Of a stretch of DNA of 7,899 nucleotides, positions 1-6,286 are shown piece by piece. Numbering within the stretch: position 1 is the first letter of the stretch; the number at the start of each line of letters is the position of its first letter. Under the pieces are notes generated by a model, which saw only the letters and a program-made list of their open reading frames with translations, did not search any database and was not told where the DNA came from. Origin of the DNA: Desulfobacteraceae bacterium (GTDB lineage: Bacteria > Desulfobacterota > Desulfobacteria > Desulfobacterales > Desulfobacteraceae); assembly GCA_022712835.1 (NCBI GenBank), contig JAFLJU010000372.1:1-7899 (forward strand), written 5' to 3'. The position numbers and the translations under genes are program-made.

Positions 1-617
1 TCTGCCATCCGTTTGGCGGTTGTAAAATCAGGCCGGAACAAGGAAAGCACCAGCGTCTTTTTCCCATTCAATCTGAAAGGAATCTCCTGCTCCACCGAAG
101 CCCCGTTGATCACCCGAGCCACCAGAAGATGACTGGCCCGATCACCTGCACCATCCGGAATGGCAAGGCTTAAAGAACCCTGGGCCAGCCCATAGACTTT
201 CCCGTCAACCCCCTTCAAGGGGGTCATCAAAAGGATACCGCCCTTAAGACTCTTGGCATCGCCCATGGAAGAGACGGTCACATCCATTTTATCTCCGATC
301 CTGGCAAAAGGCTGGATATCAGCGGTTACCATGACCGATGCCACATTTTTAACCTTAATATCCCTCACAGAGTTGTCAATATTCATCCGGTCCAACAAAT
401 TGATCAAGGACTGGCGGGTAAAAAGGACGTTGTCCTTATCTCCGGTGCCGTTCAGACCCACCACCAATCCGTAACCGCTCAATTGATTTGACCGGATTCC
501 TTTAATAGCGGCAAGGTCCTTTATTCTAGCAGCCCCGGCAACCCGAGGAGAGACAAACCCCACAGACACAATAAGGGTTAACGCAATCATAACAAGGACA
601 TGGAATCGGGTGCGCAT
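1..617 (-). CDS. flgI: Flagellar P-ring protein FlgI (partial, C-terminus beyond left edge)
   Basis: FlgI builds the P ring around the distal rod in the periplasm and peptidoglycan layer, as part of the LP-ring bushing. The reading frame starts at the ATG at 617 and is open to base 1. About 205 codons are visible, a little over half of the usual length of about 365 residues. Residues 1-29 form a Sec signal peptide (Arg-containing start, hydrophobic core, AGA before the predicted cut). The mature protein opens with ARIKDLAAIKG, followed by NQLSGYGLVVGLNGTGDKD, the hallmark FlgI N-terminus. Further typical segments are the VKNVASVMVTADIQPFARIG stretch and the SMGDAKSLKGGILLMTPLKG stretch. A clear ribosome site, AAAGGAG (626-632, minus), lies 8 nt before the ATG and overlaps the flgH stop, so expression is coupled to flgH. 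FlgA is the expected periplasmic chaperone and is encoded two genes upstream. Identification is secure; only the 3' end is unseen. Confidence 0.97.
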   Translation of the reverse strand, partial: MRTRFHVLVMIALTLIVSVGFVSPRVAGAARIKDLAAIKGIRSNQLSGYGLVVGLNGTGDKDNVLFTRQSLINLLDRMNIDNSVRDIKVKNVASVMVTADIQPFARIGDKMDVTVSSMGDAKSLKGGILLMTPLKGVDGKVYGLAQGSLSLAIPDGAGDRASHLLVARVINGASVEQEIPFRLNGKKTLVLSLFRPDFTTAKRMA

Positions 618-631
618 GACATTTTCTCCTT

Positions 632-1354
632 TTACCACGGCCAGATGTTCTCAATGAGCCGGGTTCCCCATCCGGGGATATTTTTATCCGCAAGGTTGCC
701 CTTGCCATAATACTCAATACGGGAATCAGCCAGATAGGTGGACTGAACCCGGTTAGTGGCGGAAATATCCTTAGGGCGGATAATCCCTGAGACGACAATA
801 TACTGAACCTCATTGTCCACCTTCATCGCCCGTCGACCGAAAAGGCTAAGATTCCCATTGGGCAGAACTTCTGTCACCCTGGCCGCAATGGAAGCGGTTA
901 CCTGCCCGGTTCGATCACTTGCCCCCGCCCCGGAAAAGGTGCTGGTAAAATCGGTTTTTAAAAGACTTGTGGCACCGGCAGCAGCCCCCAGGCTGCTATC
1001 AATCCCCAGCATACTGATGGTGGGCACCCCCACATCCATACCGCTTTTACGGGCTGACGATGTGTTAACATCCATTTTTGAAGCGGAATTTTCAACAATA
1101 TCAATGATGACCGTATCCCCCACATAATTGGCCGTGCTGTCCTCAAACAAGGAACCTCTGGTATTGGACCACAAGGAGCCCTCCGCAGCACCGCCCACGG
1201 GATAATCCGAGGGCAATGCCGGTTCTACACTTCCCCCGGGCGGAAGCACAAGCCCCGCCGAATCCTGGCTCCCCCCGCCGGTGGCACATCCTGCTGCCAG
1301 ACACCCTAAAAACAATAAGACGATCATTTGCTTTATAAATTTAAAATCGGGCAT
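632..1354 (-). CDS. flgH: Flagellar L-ring lipoprotein FlgH
   Basis: FlgH forms the L ring in the outer membrane around the distal rod. The product is 240 residues, close to the usual 220-240. Residues 1-22 are a lipoprotein signal peptide ending in the lipobox L-A-A-G-C with Cys23 as the acylated residue, so the protein is anchored in the outer membrane. A Gly/Ser/Pro-rich linker follows. The core has the family's SLWSNTRGSLFEDSTANYVGD (split here around residues 60-80), then VIIDIVENSASKMD. The C-terminus has NLSLFGRRAMKVDNEVQYIV, then GIIRPKDIS and the signature ending GWGTRLIENIWPW. The ATG at 1354 is preceded by AAGGGGGG, a usable but unusual G6 ribosome site. The 75-bp gap to flgA holds a tandem repeat (separate entry). 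The stop overlaps the flgI ribosome site. Confidence 0.97.
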   Translation of the reverse strand: MPDFKFIKQMIVLLFLGCLAAGCATGGGSQDSAGLVLPPGGSVEPALPSDYPVGGAAEGSLWSNTRGSLFEDSTANYVGDTVIIDIVENSASKMDVNTSSARKSGMDVGVPTISMLGIDSSLGAAAGATSLLKTDFTSTFSGAGASDRTGQVTASIAARVTEVLPNGNLSLFGRRAMKVDNEVQYIVVSGIIRPKDISATNRVQSTYLADSRIEYYGKGNLADKNIPGWGTRLIENIWPW

Positions 1355-1385
1355 AATTGGCCCCCCTTTTTTGTTTTCTTTTTTG

Positions 1386-1431
1386 GGTCTTCATTTTTTG
1401 GTCTTCTTTTTTTGGTCTTCTTTTTTTGGTC
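1386..1431 (-). repeat. 14-bp tandem repeat in the flgA-flgH gap
   Basis: The plus strand reads GGTCTTC followed by a run of seven A/T bases, mostly T, three times with an exact 14-bp period (units start at 1386, 1400 and 1414), then a fourth partial GGTC at 1428. The second and third units are identical; the first differs by one base. In the transcript this is GACC plus an A-run plus GAAG, a purine-rich, unstructured leader for flgH. It begins inside the flgA stop codon. An A/G-rich continuation (1360-1385) leads to the flgH ribosome site. No protein-coding role is apparent. Confidence 0.85.
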
Positions 1432-2431
1432 AATAGATGACTTCCACCGTTGAGTGTTCCTTAACAATTCCCCTCACTATTTTCCCGGATTTAATATTTT
1501 CAACTTTGATCAGTTTGTCTGCATACCCATCCTCCTGTGAGATACCGGTTGTTACAATCAACAGATTTTGAGTTCTTGCAACCAGGGTGACGATGTCCCC
1601 CTTCTGAATCAAAGGATTTTCCTCTAAACTGGAAAACTTGATATAATCATCTTTTTTGACACTTTTTTTTAAGAGTTTACCCTCGGCAGCCTGGCTTTCA
1701 AAAACAACATCCCCCCGCAAACTAAATAAATTTTTCCGAACGAAATAGACATCCTCCCTAGAAATTAGTTTTTCTTTTGGCAGATCTCTTACGGCACAAA
1801 GGATATTTTCAAATACCGCCACCTTACCTGAAATCCGAATTCTGTCTTCCAGGTTCCCCTCGATCAAAACCTCCACCACAAGGGAAAGCTTCCCCTTCTT
1901 GTCAATTCTGGTTTGGGATATTACAAGGTCAACCCCCCCCTGGGGGTAGAGCCCAAACTCTTTGACAACAAGCTGCTCCAATTCATATTCTCTGTCTGTA
2001 AAATATTCTGCCAGAAAAACATCCACCTGCTCCCTAACCTTTTGTGGTGAAATCTGCTGACTGTCCCGCTTCACATAAATTTTTCCCGGGACCTCAATCA
2101 AAATATTTTCGGGCAACCCCGGTTGGGACTGGATCAAAGAAACCAGGCGATTTTTGTTCAATTGCTTAATTTTGCCGGGTTTAGGAGAATTTCCCAACAC
2201 CATGGTTTGCAGGCTCTCTTTTAAGAAAGGACCGGACTCAATCCGAGCAACCTCCCCAAGCAAAATTTTATTTCCTTGTACCAGGCTTGTTTCCCTCACC
2301 ACTATCTTAACCTCCCGGGGTTCAAAAATCCCGGCACCAGAAACGACTGGACACACGACGAACCAGCCACCCATTGCCAATCCGGCAAAGATCGCCACCC
2401 AGGTTCTTCCCATGGATAAAAAAATATTCAT
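1430..2431 (-). CDS. flgA: Flagellar basal-body P-ring formation protein FlgA
   Basis: FlgA is the periplasmic chaperone that promotes FlgI assembly into the P ring. The product is 333 residues, longer than the E. coli protein (219); the extra length lies in the N-terminal half. Residues 1-33 are a signal peptide with a hydrophobic core ending near VVSGA. The C-terminal third carries the recognisable SAF-like/FlgA domain: LPKEKLISREDVYFVRKN, then PLIQKGDIVTLVAR, then NLLIVTTGISQEDGYADK, and the closing IKVENIKSGKIVRGIVKE motif. The start at 2431 lies 6 nt after the flgG stop; the stop itself supplies part of the ribosome site (TAGGA), with short spacing. Met7 (2413) is an alternative start but has no ribosome site. 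An 8-G tract lies at codons for Pro-Gln-Gly-Gly-Val (1933-1940) and an 8-A tract at 1663-1670. Placement among flgG and flgH supports the call. Confidence 0.94.
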   Translation of the reverse strand: MNIFLSMGRTWVAIFAGLAMGGWFVVCPVVSGAGIFEPREVKIVVRETSLVQGNKILLGEVARIESGPFLKESLQTMVLGNSPKPGKIKQLNKNRLVSLIQSQPGLPENILIEVPGKIYVKRDSQQISPQKVREQVDVFLAEYFTDREYELEQLVVKEFGLYPQGGVDLVISQTRIDKKGKLSLVVEVLIEGNLEDRIRISGKVAVFENILCAVRDLPKEKLISREDVYFVRKNLFSLRGDVVFESQAAEGKLLKKSVKKDDYIKFSSLEENPLIQKGDIVTLVARTQNLLIVTTGISQEDGYADKLIKVENIKSGKIVRGIVKEHSTVEVIY

Positions 2432-2437
2432 GTCATC

Positions 2438-3220
2438 CTATCGCTTTAACCCATTGGCAGTACTCAGCATAGAATCTGCCGTCTGGACCGTTTTTGAATT
2501 GGCTTCATAGGCTCGCTGGCCAACAATCATGTTAACCATCTCTTCAACCACACTGACATTGGACATTTCAAGATAGTTGTTAATGGTGGTGCCGGCACCG
2601 TTTTCCCCGGGGGTTCCCTCCACAGGGTCTCCAGAGCCTTCCGTTGGATGGTAAAGGTTCTGGCCCGCGGCAAACAGACCCGACGGATTGATAAAGGTGG
2701 TGACCAAAACATTTTCCGTGGCAATGATTTCGTCACCACTACCATTAATCGTCAGGGTGCCATCGGAATCAAGGGTAATGGTGGTGGCTTCTATGGGAAT
2801 GGAAATTTCCGGCTGCAACCGGTCCCCACCGGGTGTAGTGATGAACCCGTCACTATCCAGGGTAAAATCTCCCGCCCGGGTATACATATCGGTATCCCCG
2901 TGGATCACCCGGAAAAACCCCTGGCCCTGGATGGCAAAATCCAGTTGATTCCCGGTTTGCACATAATCCCCCTGGGTGAAGACTTTCTTGACCCCCGAGG
3001 GCTTGACCCCCATTCCGACCTGGATACCCGTGGGCACCTGTCCGCCGCCAGGGGTTGTCTGGCCGGCAATTTTAATGGTTCGGTACATAAGATCTTCAAA
3101 GCTGGCCCTTGATTTTTTAAACCCACTGGTACTTGAATTGGCCAGGTTATTGGCCGTTACATCGGTTTGCATCTGTTGAGCCCCCATACCGGTTGCTCCA
3201 GACCAAAGTGATCGCATCAT
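2438..3220 (-). CDS. flgG: Flagellar distal rod protein FlgG
   Basis: FlgG polymerises into the distal rod that passes through the P and L rings and joins the hook. It is exported by the flagellar type III apparatus, and no cleavable signal is present. The length of 260 residues matches the usual size. The N-terminal rod motif is complete: MRSLWSGATGM, then ANNLAN (residues 23-28) and SGFKK (32-36). TGNQLDFAIQGQGFF (89-103) marks the FlgG/FlgE family core, followed by YTRAGDFTLDSDGF. The C-terminus has the conserved LEMSNVSVVEEMVNMIVGQR and ends in a helix rich in Ala/Ser (TADSMLSTANGLKR). Two adjacent ATGs (3220 and 3217) are possible. A strong AGGAGGTG (3225-3232) precedes them; the second gives the more usual 7-8 nt spacing. 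The gene lies 16 bp after flgF and 6 bp before flgA. Confidence 0.98.
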   Translation of the reverse strand: MMRSLWSGATGMGAQQMQTDVTANNLANSSTSGFKKSRASFEDLMYRTIKIAGQTTPGGGQVPTGIQVGMGVKPSGVKKVFTQGDYVQTGNQLDFAIQGQGFFRVIHGDTDMYTRAGDFTLDSDGFITTPGGDRLQPEISIPIEATTITLDSDGTLTINGSGDEIIATENVLVTTFINPSGLFAAGQNLYHPTEGSGDPVEGTPGENGAGTTINNYLEMSNVSVVEEMVNMIVGQRAYEANSKTVQTADSMLSTANGLKR

Positions 3221-3224
3221 ATTT

Positions 3225-3232
3225 CACCTCCT
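3225..3232 (-). promoter_or_regulatory. Strong ribosome binding site of flgG
   Basis: On the minus strand this reads AGGAGGTG, a near-perfect complement to the 16S 3' end. It lies 4 nt before the first ATG (3220) and 7 nt before the second (3217). It is the strongest ribosome site in the window, which suits a rod protein made in more copies than its neighbours. The spacing slightly favours the second ATG. Confidence 0.85.
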
Positions 3233-3236
3233 ATGG

Positions 3237-3929
3237 CTACCGGGGTGTTCCAACCTCGGCGGCCTTGTTGTCAATTTCGTCAAATGTCATCATTGATTTG
3301 GTGAATGTTTCAAACATTCTATGATAATCAATCATTTTCACCATTTCTTCGGTCACCTGAACATTGGAGCCTTCCAGGGCCATATGCTTAATATCATAAT
3401 TTTCAGGCAGAATCTCATCACCGGTGTTCCCGGTATATGCAAAAAGATTCTGTCCTTTTTTTTCCAATTTGCTCAAATCCGCAAAGGTCACCACGTCAAT
3501 CGTATCCACAATTTCAGTGTCCACCCGGATTTCACCACTCGAATTAATTTCAACACCCTGGCCCTCTATATTCGCCAGATCAATAAAAATGGCGCCCCCC
3601 TGGCCCATAATCGGATTTCCATTCAAATCCACCAATATGCCTTCGCTGTTCAGGGAAAGACTGCCATTCCGGGTGTATTGAATCCCTGCCTCTGTCTCAA
3701 CCTTAAAAAATCCATCCCCTGCCAATGCTATATCAAATGGGTTCCCCGTTGTTTTAATATCACCCTGGGAAAAATCTCGGTTCAGTTGGGCTTTAAATTT
3801 TTTATCAAAACTTACGACATCCTTTTTAAAACCGGTGGTATCCACGTTAGCAATGTGATTGGCCACAGCGTCCAGCTTTCGTTCCTGCCTCAATCCCCCT
3901 TGAACCGGGCGGGTCATTTCAAGAATCAT
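3237..3929 (-). CDS. flgF: Flagellar proximal rod protein FlgF
   Basis: FlgF is a proximal rod subunit exported through the flagellar type III apparatus. From the ATG at 3929 the product is 230 residues, slightly shorter than the E. coli protein (251). The N-terminus MILEMTRPVQGGLRQERKL is followed by ANHIAN (23-28) and TTGFKKD (31-37), the rod-protein signature. TTGNPFDIALAGDGFF (60-75) and YTRNGSLSLNSEG mark the FlgF/FlgG core. The C-terminal part has LEGSNVQVTEEMVKMIDYHR and FETFTKSMMTFDEID. A longer frame back to 4001 is open but would add an atypical Cys-rich leader. The start at 3929 is chosen because AAAGGAG (3935-3941) lies 5 nt upstream, the protein then begins exactly like other FlgF proteins, and the sigma-54 promoter overlaps the would-be extension. 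It is first gene of the rod/ring operon. Confidence 0.96.
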   Translation of the reverse strand: MILEMTRPVQGGLRQERKLDAVANHIANVDTTGFKKDVVSFDKKFKAQLNRDFSQGDIKTTGNPFDIALAGDGFFKVETEAGIQYTRNGSLSLNSEGILVDLNGNPIMGQGGAIFIDLANIEGQGVEINSSGEIRVDTEIVDTIDVVTFADLSKLEKKGQNLFAYTGNTGDEILPENYDIKHMALEGSNVQVTEEMVKMIDYHRMFETFTKSMMTFDEIDNKAAEVGTPR

Positions 3930-3934
3930 TCTCT

Positions 3935-3941
3935 CTCCTTT
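3935..3941 (-). promoter_or_regulatory. Ribosome binding site fixing the flgF start
   Basis: AAAGGAG on the minus strand, 5 nt before the ATG at 3929. It decides between this start and an open upstream extension to 4001, which has no comparable site. Confidence 0.85.
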
Positions 3942-3970
3942 AAAACATTCCTGGTCACATAAATCATGTT

Positions 3971-3986
3971 TGCAATATGGGTGCCA
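3971..3986 (-). promoter_or_regulatory. Sigma-54 (RpoN) promoter of the flgFGAHI operon
   Basis: The minus strand reads TGGCAC-CCATA-TTGCA. This matches the sigma-54 consensus TGGCAC-N5-TTGCA at every defined position. The essential GG (3985-3984) and GC (3973-3972) are separated by exactly 10 bp. With the GC at about -12, transcription should start near 3960, giving a leader of about 31 nt that includes the flgF ribosome site. Rod/ring operons are sigma-54 dependent in many polarly flagellated Proteobacteria, with an enhancer-binding activator of the FlrC/FleQ type. The window does not show which activator acts here. Confidence 0.93.
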
Positions 3987-4214
3987 TCCATTTCGCTTCA
4001 CCTAAACCCGGTGTTTCAGTCACCCTGGCGGGGATGTCCCATTGCACCTCCCCCACAGCCATCGCCACACATTGACTATAATTTCACATAGTTCCACTCA
4101 GGAAATCGTATCACAAACAATTTATATTTTATTTTTTCTCTTTCCCGAAATTTTTCCCTCCGCCAAAAAACCAACGAAAGAAGGGAATGAAAATTGACGC
4201 AACCAGAAAATTTT

Positions 4215-4241
4215 TCCGAGCCGCCCAATCCGAGCCGCCCA
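4215..4241. repeat. Two tandem copies of a 13-bp GC-rich sequence
   Basis: TCCGAGCCGCCCA occurs identically at 4215-4227 and 4229-4241, a 14-bp period. It stands out as GC-rich inside A/T-rich non-coding DNA, roughly 255-280 bp upstream of the predicted flgF transcription start. It could be an activator site, or just a local duplication. Nothing else in the sequence decides between these. Confidence 0.8.
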
Positions 4242-4345
4242 GGGGTTCCGGCCCTGCCAAAAAAACACGGCAGTCCTTAGAATGTTATAAAAAAGGAGGT
4301 TACAGAAAATAAACTTGCTGATTTTAGAAATTACGAGGATATCTT

Positions 4346-4618
4346 CTAGGACGCATTCTCGGCATTTGCAGAATAGACAAAGGCAAGGAGTTCCGCCACT
4401 GCCACATAGATCTCCGCTGGGATTTCTTCATTAAGTTCAAGGGATGACAACACCTCGATAAGGTCAGGATCATCTTTTATAGGAACATCATATTTTTTTG
4501 CCAATTCAATAATTTTTTCTGCAACCCGGCCCTGGCCCTTGGCAACAACCGTGGGCGCATCATGTTTTTTTTTATCGTATTTTAAGGCAACGGCCTGTTT
4601 AACATTTTTTTTCGGCAT
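4346..4618 (-). CDS. Stand-alone FlhB C-terminal-domain homologue (FlhX / YlqH type)
   Basis: The 90-residue product matches the cytoplasmic C-terminal domain of FlhB, the export gate component that switches substrate class from rod/hook to filament. Visible family features are AVALKYD (9-15), DAPTVVAKGQG (21-31), VAEKIIELAKKYDVPI (32-47) and EIPAEIYVAVAELLAFVY (65-82). No membrane segments are present. The autocleavage motif NPTH of full FlhB, which would lie just before AVALKY, is absent; the sequence there is KNVKQ. The gene therefore resembles the already cleaved FlhB fragment. Homologues include Helicobacter pylori HP1575, reported to substitute for the FlhB C-terminal domain, and Bacillus YlqH. 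It lies 19 bp after the FliK-like gene, with AGGA as ribosome site, the same pairing as Bacillus ylqG-ylqH. Its exact role here is inferred. An A9 run encodes Lys16-18. Confidence 0.92.
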   Translation of the reverse strand: MPKKNVKQAVALKYDKKKHDAPTVVAKGQGRVAEKIIELAKKYDVPIKDDPDLIEVLSSLELNEEIPAEIYVAVAELLAFVYSANAENAS

Positions 4619-4637
4619 AAAATCCTATCAAATCCCC

Positions 4638-5693
4638 TTAAATCACAATGTTCAATACGGAGTCATCGCCACTTTCAAACAAAGACTCCATCAGGACATT
4701 GGGATGTATTTCTGCCTTTTTTGCAGTGAAACAATCGATATTCCCCATTGTATATTCTATTTGTTCAAACCTAAGTTTCAATTCAGGGATCAGAGACTTC
4801 AGATATTCACAGATCTCGTCATTCTCCAAAAGGAACCTGCCGGTTATGGCCTTTTTTAATATGGAGAAATCGGCCCGGACCGCTCCCAGATTTGTCAAAT
4901 TCAACAAAAAGGAAACCCGGATCAGCTTGGGGTTATCGCTATCTTTATCTTCTTTATTACCGCCGGTATCAATGAGCAATTGTCCAAAGTTCAGGACGGA
5001 CCCCTCAAATACCGGAAAAGGAAGAAGATAACGTCCTGATTCAGAAGATTGGGTATTGATCAGTTGAAAACTTTCCAGGGTATCTAAAAGAGCTGTAACC
5101 ATCTTTTCCATGGTTTCTCCCCGGGGGGTTGCCATGGCCAGTTCATTTAAAAGTGCGCCTTTCAGATCCTGTTTTTGAAGTTGAAGCAGGTTTAAGCCAA
5201 TACTGTCCTGCCCCTGGGTTTTCACAAGTGACCCCATTTTTTGTTCCAAAGACAGACCGTTGTTTTCAACAAGGCGGGGCAAAAAGGAATCGTCTCTCCT
5301 GCCCGATTTCAATGCTGTTTCACTAAGAATATTTTGAATGACAGGATTCTTTATCCGGGCAATATCCGACAATGCATTGTTCTTTGAAAGAAAACGGATC
5401 AGGGAAACCAATGGTTTTGTTTCCACGAAGGTTGAGGGTTCCATCAACTTGAGCAGGACAGCATCCTTTTGTTGAACCACCTGTAACTTGAGTTCTTCCC
5501 CCGGATTGAGAGAAAGTCCTGTTTTGGCAATCATTTTTTGCCCGTTAATCAACAACTGGGCCTTGCCCTGGGTCAAGATCTGTAAAACTTTTGCGGTTAC
5601 CACCTGGTCTTTTTTTAAAACAGACCCAATGTTTTTTCCCGCATCTTTTTGAATCACCATTTCACGAGGGGACAGGTGAATCTTGGAAATCAT
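4638..5693 (-). CDS. FliK-like flagellar hook-length-control family protein
   Basis: The 351-residue product has no signal peptide or membrane segment. The N-terminal part (about 28-85) has VVTAKVLQILTQGKAQLLIN and a LNPGEELKLQVV stretch, a beta-rich pattern common at the start of FliK/YlqG-like proteins. The middle (90-220) is Leu/Gln/Ser-rich and poorly conserved in look. The C-terminal part (about 225-325) resembles the FliK C-terminal domain: YLLPFPVF, then VSFLLNLTNLGAVRADFSI, then a helix-rich LKSLIPELKLRFEQIEYTMG. FliK measures hook length and acts on FlhB to switch export specificity; the adjacent FlhB-like gene fits that partnership. The start at 5693 overlaps the previous stop as TAATG, with GGAGAAGGGG just upstream, indicating translational coupling. 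Whether this is the main FliK or an accessory YlqG-type paralogue cannot be decided here. Confidence 0.75.
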   Translation of the reverse strand: MISKIHLSPREMVIQKDAGKNIGSVLKKDQVVTAKVLQILTQGKAQLLINGQKMIAKTGLSLNPGEELKLQVVQQKDAVLLKLMEPSTFVETKPLVSLIRFLSKNNALSDIARIKNPVIQNILSETALKSGRRDDSFLPRLVENNGLSLEQKMGSLVKTQGQDSIGLNLLQLQKQDLKGALLNELAMATPRGETMEKMVTALLDTLESFQLINTQSSESGRYLLPFPVFEGSVLNFGQLLIDTGGNKEDKDSDNPKLIRVSFLLNLTNLGAVRADFSILKKAITGRFLLENDEICEYLKSLIPELKLRFEQIEYTMGNIDCFTAKKAEIHPNVLMESLFESGDDSVLNIVI

Positions 5694-6286
5694 TACCCCT
5701 TCTCCATTGCAATAAACTTTTCTTTAAGATCAATCACAAGTTGAACCTCCCCTTTGGGGATTGAAAGTTTTTCTGCAATGGTATCAACATCTTTTCTTTG
5801 ATAGTAGAGATCAATAATTTGGTTTTGCTGGTCCAGAACATTGCTTTCCTTGGGTAATGTTTGGACAACGCTGAAATCAGATACTGCCTGCCGGGTCGTG
5901 TACTCACGGTCTTCCAATTTTTTCTGGAGTGTAGCCGCCCGGGACAAAAGCAGGTTGATACTGATAATTCTTGTATCAAGGGCATCATTTAAATCTTTGG
6001 ATAATTTTCTTTTTTCCCGGATCTGTTCATCAAAGCTTAAGGCCGCCCGCCGGGACTCTTTGACCAAAGGTTCCAACAGACCTAAAATTTGCTTGGCTGA
6101 CTCAAACGCCTGGTTGTCTTCCGGGGGATGGGAAGGGATATCAATTGACTCATTCTCCGGGCACAGGTTCATTTGATTCATTCGTTGATTGGCCCTTCGG
6201 GCAAATAGAAACAACAAAATCACAAGGAAAACATCAATGATAAACAAAACTGTAATTAAAAACTCAAGAGAAAATATAGGTATCAT
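5693..6286 (-). CDS. Membrane-anchored coiled-coil protein, DUF2802 type
   Basis: The 197-residue product has one N-terminal transmembrane helix (about 6-29), followed by Arg-Arg, which places the rest in the cytoplasm. Residues about 60-135 are charged and helical with Leu spacing suggestive of a coiled coil. The C-terminus (about 153-189: IIDLYYQRKDVDTIAEKLSI, then PKGEVQLVIDLKEKF) is the DUF2802-like signature and looks like a small helix-turn-helix. Function is not established for this family, although members are common in flagellar and chemotaxis clusters of Proteobacteria. The ATG overlaps the stop of the preceding small gene by 4 bp (ATGA) and its own stop overlaps the next start (TAATG), so it is tightly coupled to both neighbours. 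I assign the family by pattern recognition, with moderate confidence. Confidence 0.78.
   Translation of the reverse strand: MIPIFSLEFLITVLFIIDVFLVILLFLFARRANQRMNQMNLCPENESIDIPSHPPEDNQAFESAKQILGLLEPLVKESRRAALSFDEQIREKRKLSKDLNDALDTRIISINLLLSRAATLQKKLEDREYTTRQAVSDFSVVQTLPKESNVLDQQNQIIDLYYQRKDVDTIAEKLSIPKGEVQLVIDLKEKFIAMEKG

Larger units (their letters stand above)
3930..4345. other. Intergenic regulatory region between the two flagellar operons
   Basis: This stretch of about 416 bp contains no gene that I can support. It holds the flgF ribosome site and sigma-54 promoter at its flgF end, an ACTAT-N8-ATAGT dyad at 4075-4092, an A/T-rich block around 4120-4155, and a GC-rich 13-bp direct repeat at 4215-4241. 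The sequence around 4147-4165 (GAAATTTTTCC, then CCGCC) is loosely echoed at 4206-4226. No hairpin followed by a T-run on the minus strand was found after the FlhB-like gene, so readthrough from the upstream operon into flgF is possible. Confidence 0.7.

Noticed and set aside
1577..1592. Sigma-54-like element inside flgA (CGTCAC-N5-TTGCA, minus strand)
   Set aside because: The -24 element has GT in place of the essential GG and it lies in coding sequence about 220 bp before flgH.
2957..2975. Another GG-N10-GC arrangement on the minus strand in flgG
   Set aside because: The flanking bases do not match the -24 element (AGGGGG) and it lies inside a conserved coding segment.
2648..3112. Plus-strand open frame opposite flgG (154 codons)
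   Set aside because: Shadow of the conserved FlgG gene; composition reflects the opposite strand.
3321..3962. Long plus-strand open frame opposite flgF (213 codons)
   Set aside because: It is antisense to a clear FlgF coding sequence, has no ribosome site and no recognisable protein features.
4059..4085. Possible sigma-28 promoter on the minus strand (GAAA-N15-GGCGATGG)
   Set aside because: Spacing fits, but the -10 element matches only 5 of 8 consensus positions and the -35 only 3 of 4; the nearby sigma-54 element is far stronger.
4254..4273. CTGCC/GGCAG inverted repeat as a terminator for the FlhB-like operon
   Set aside because: The stem is only 5 bp and the T-run falls in the loop instead of after the stem on the minus strand.
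4539..4859. Plus-strand open frame across the FlhB-like/FliK-like junction
   Set aside because: Overlaps two supported genes on the opposite strand and shows no start signal.
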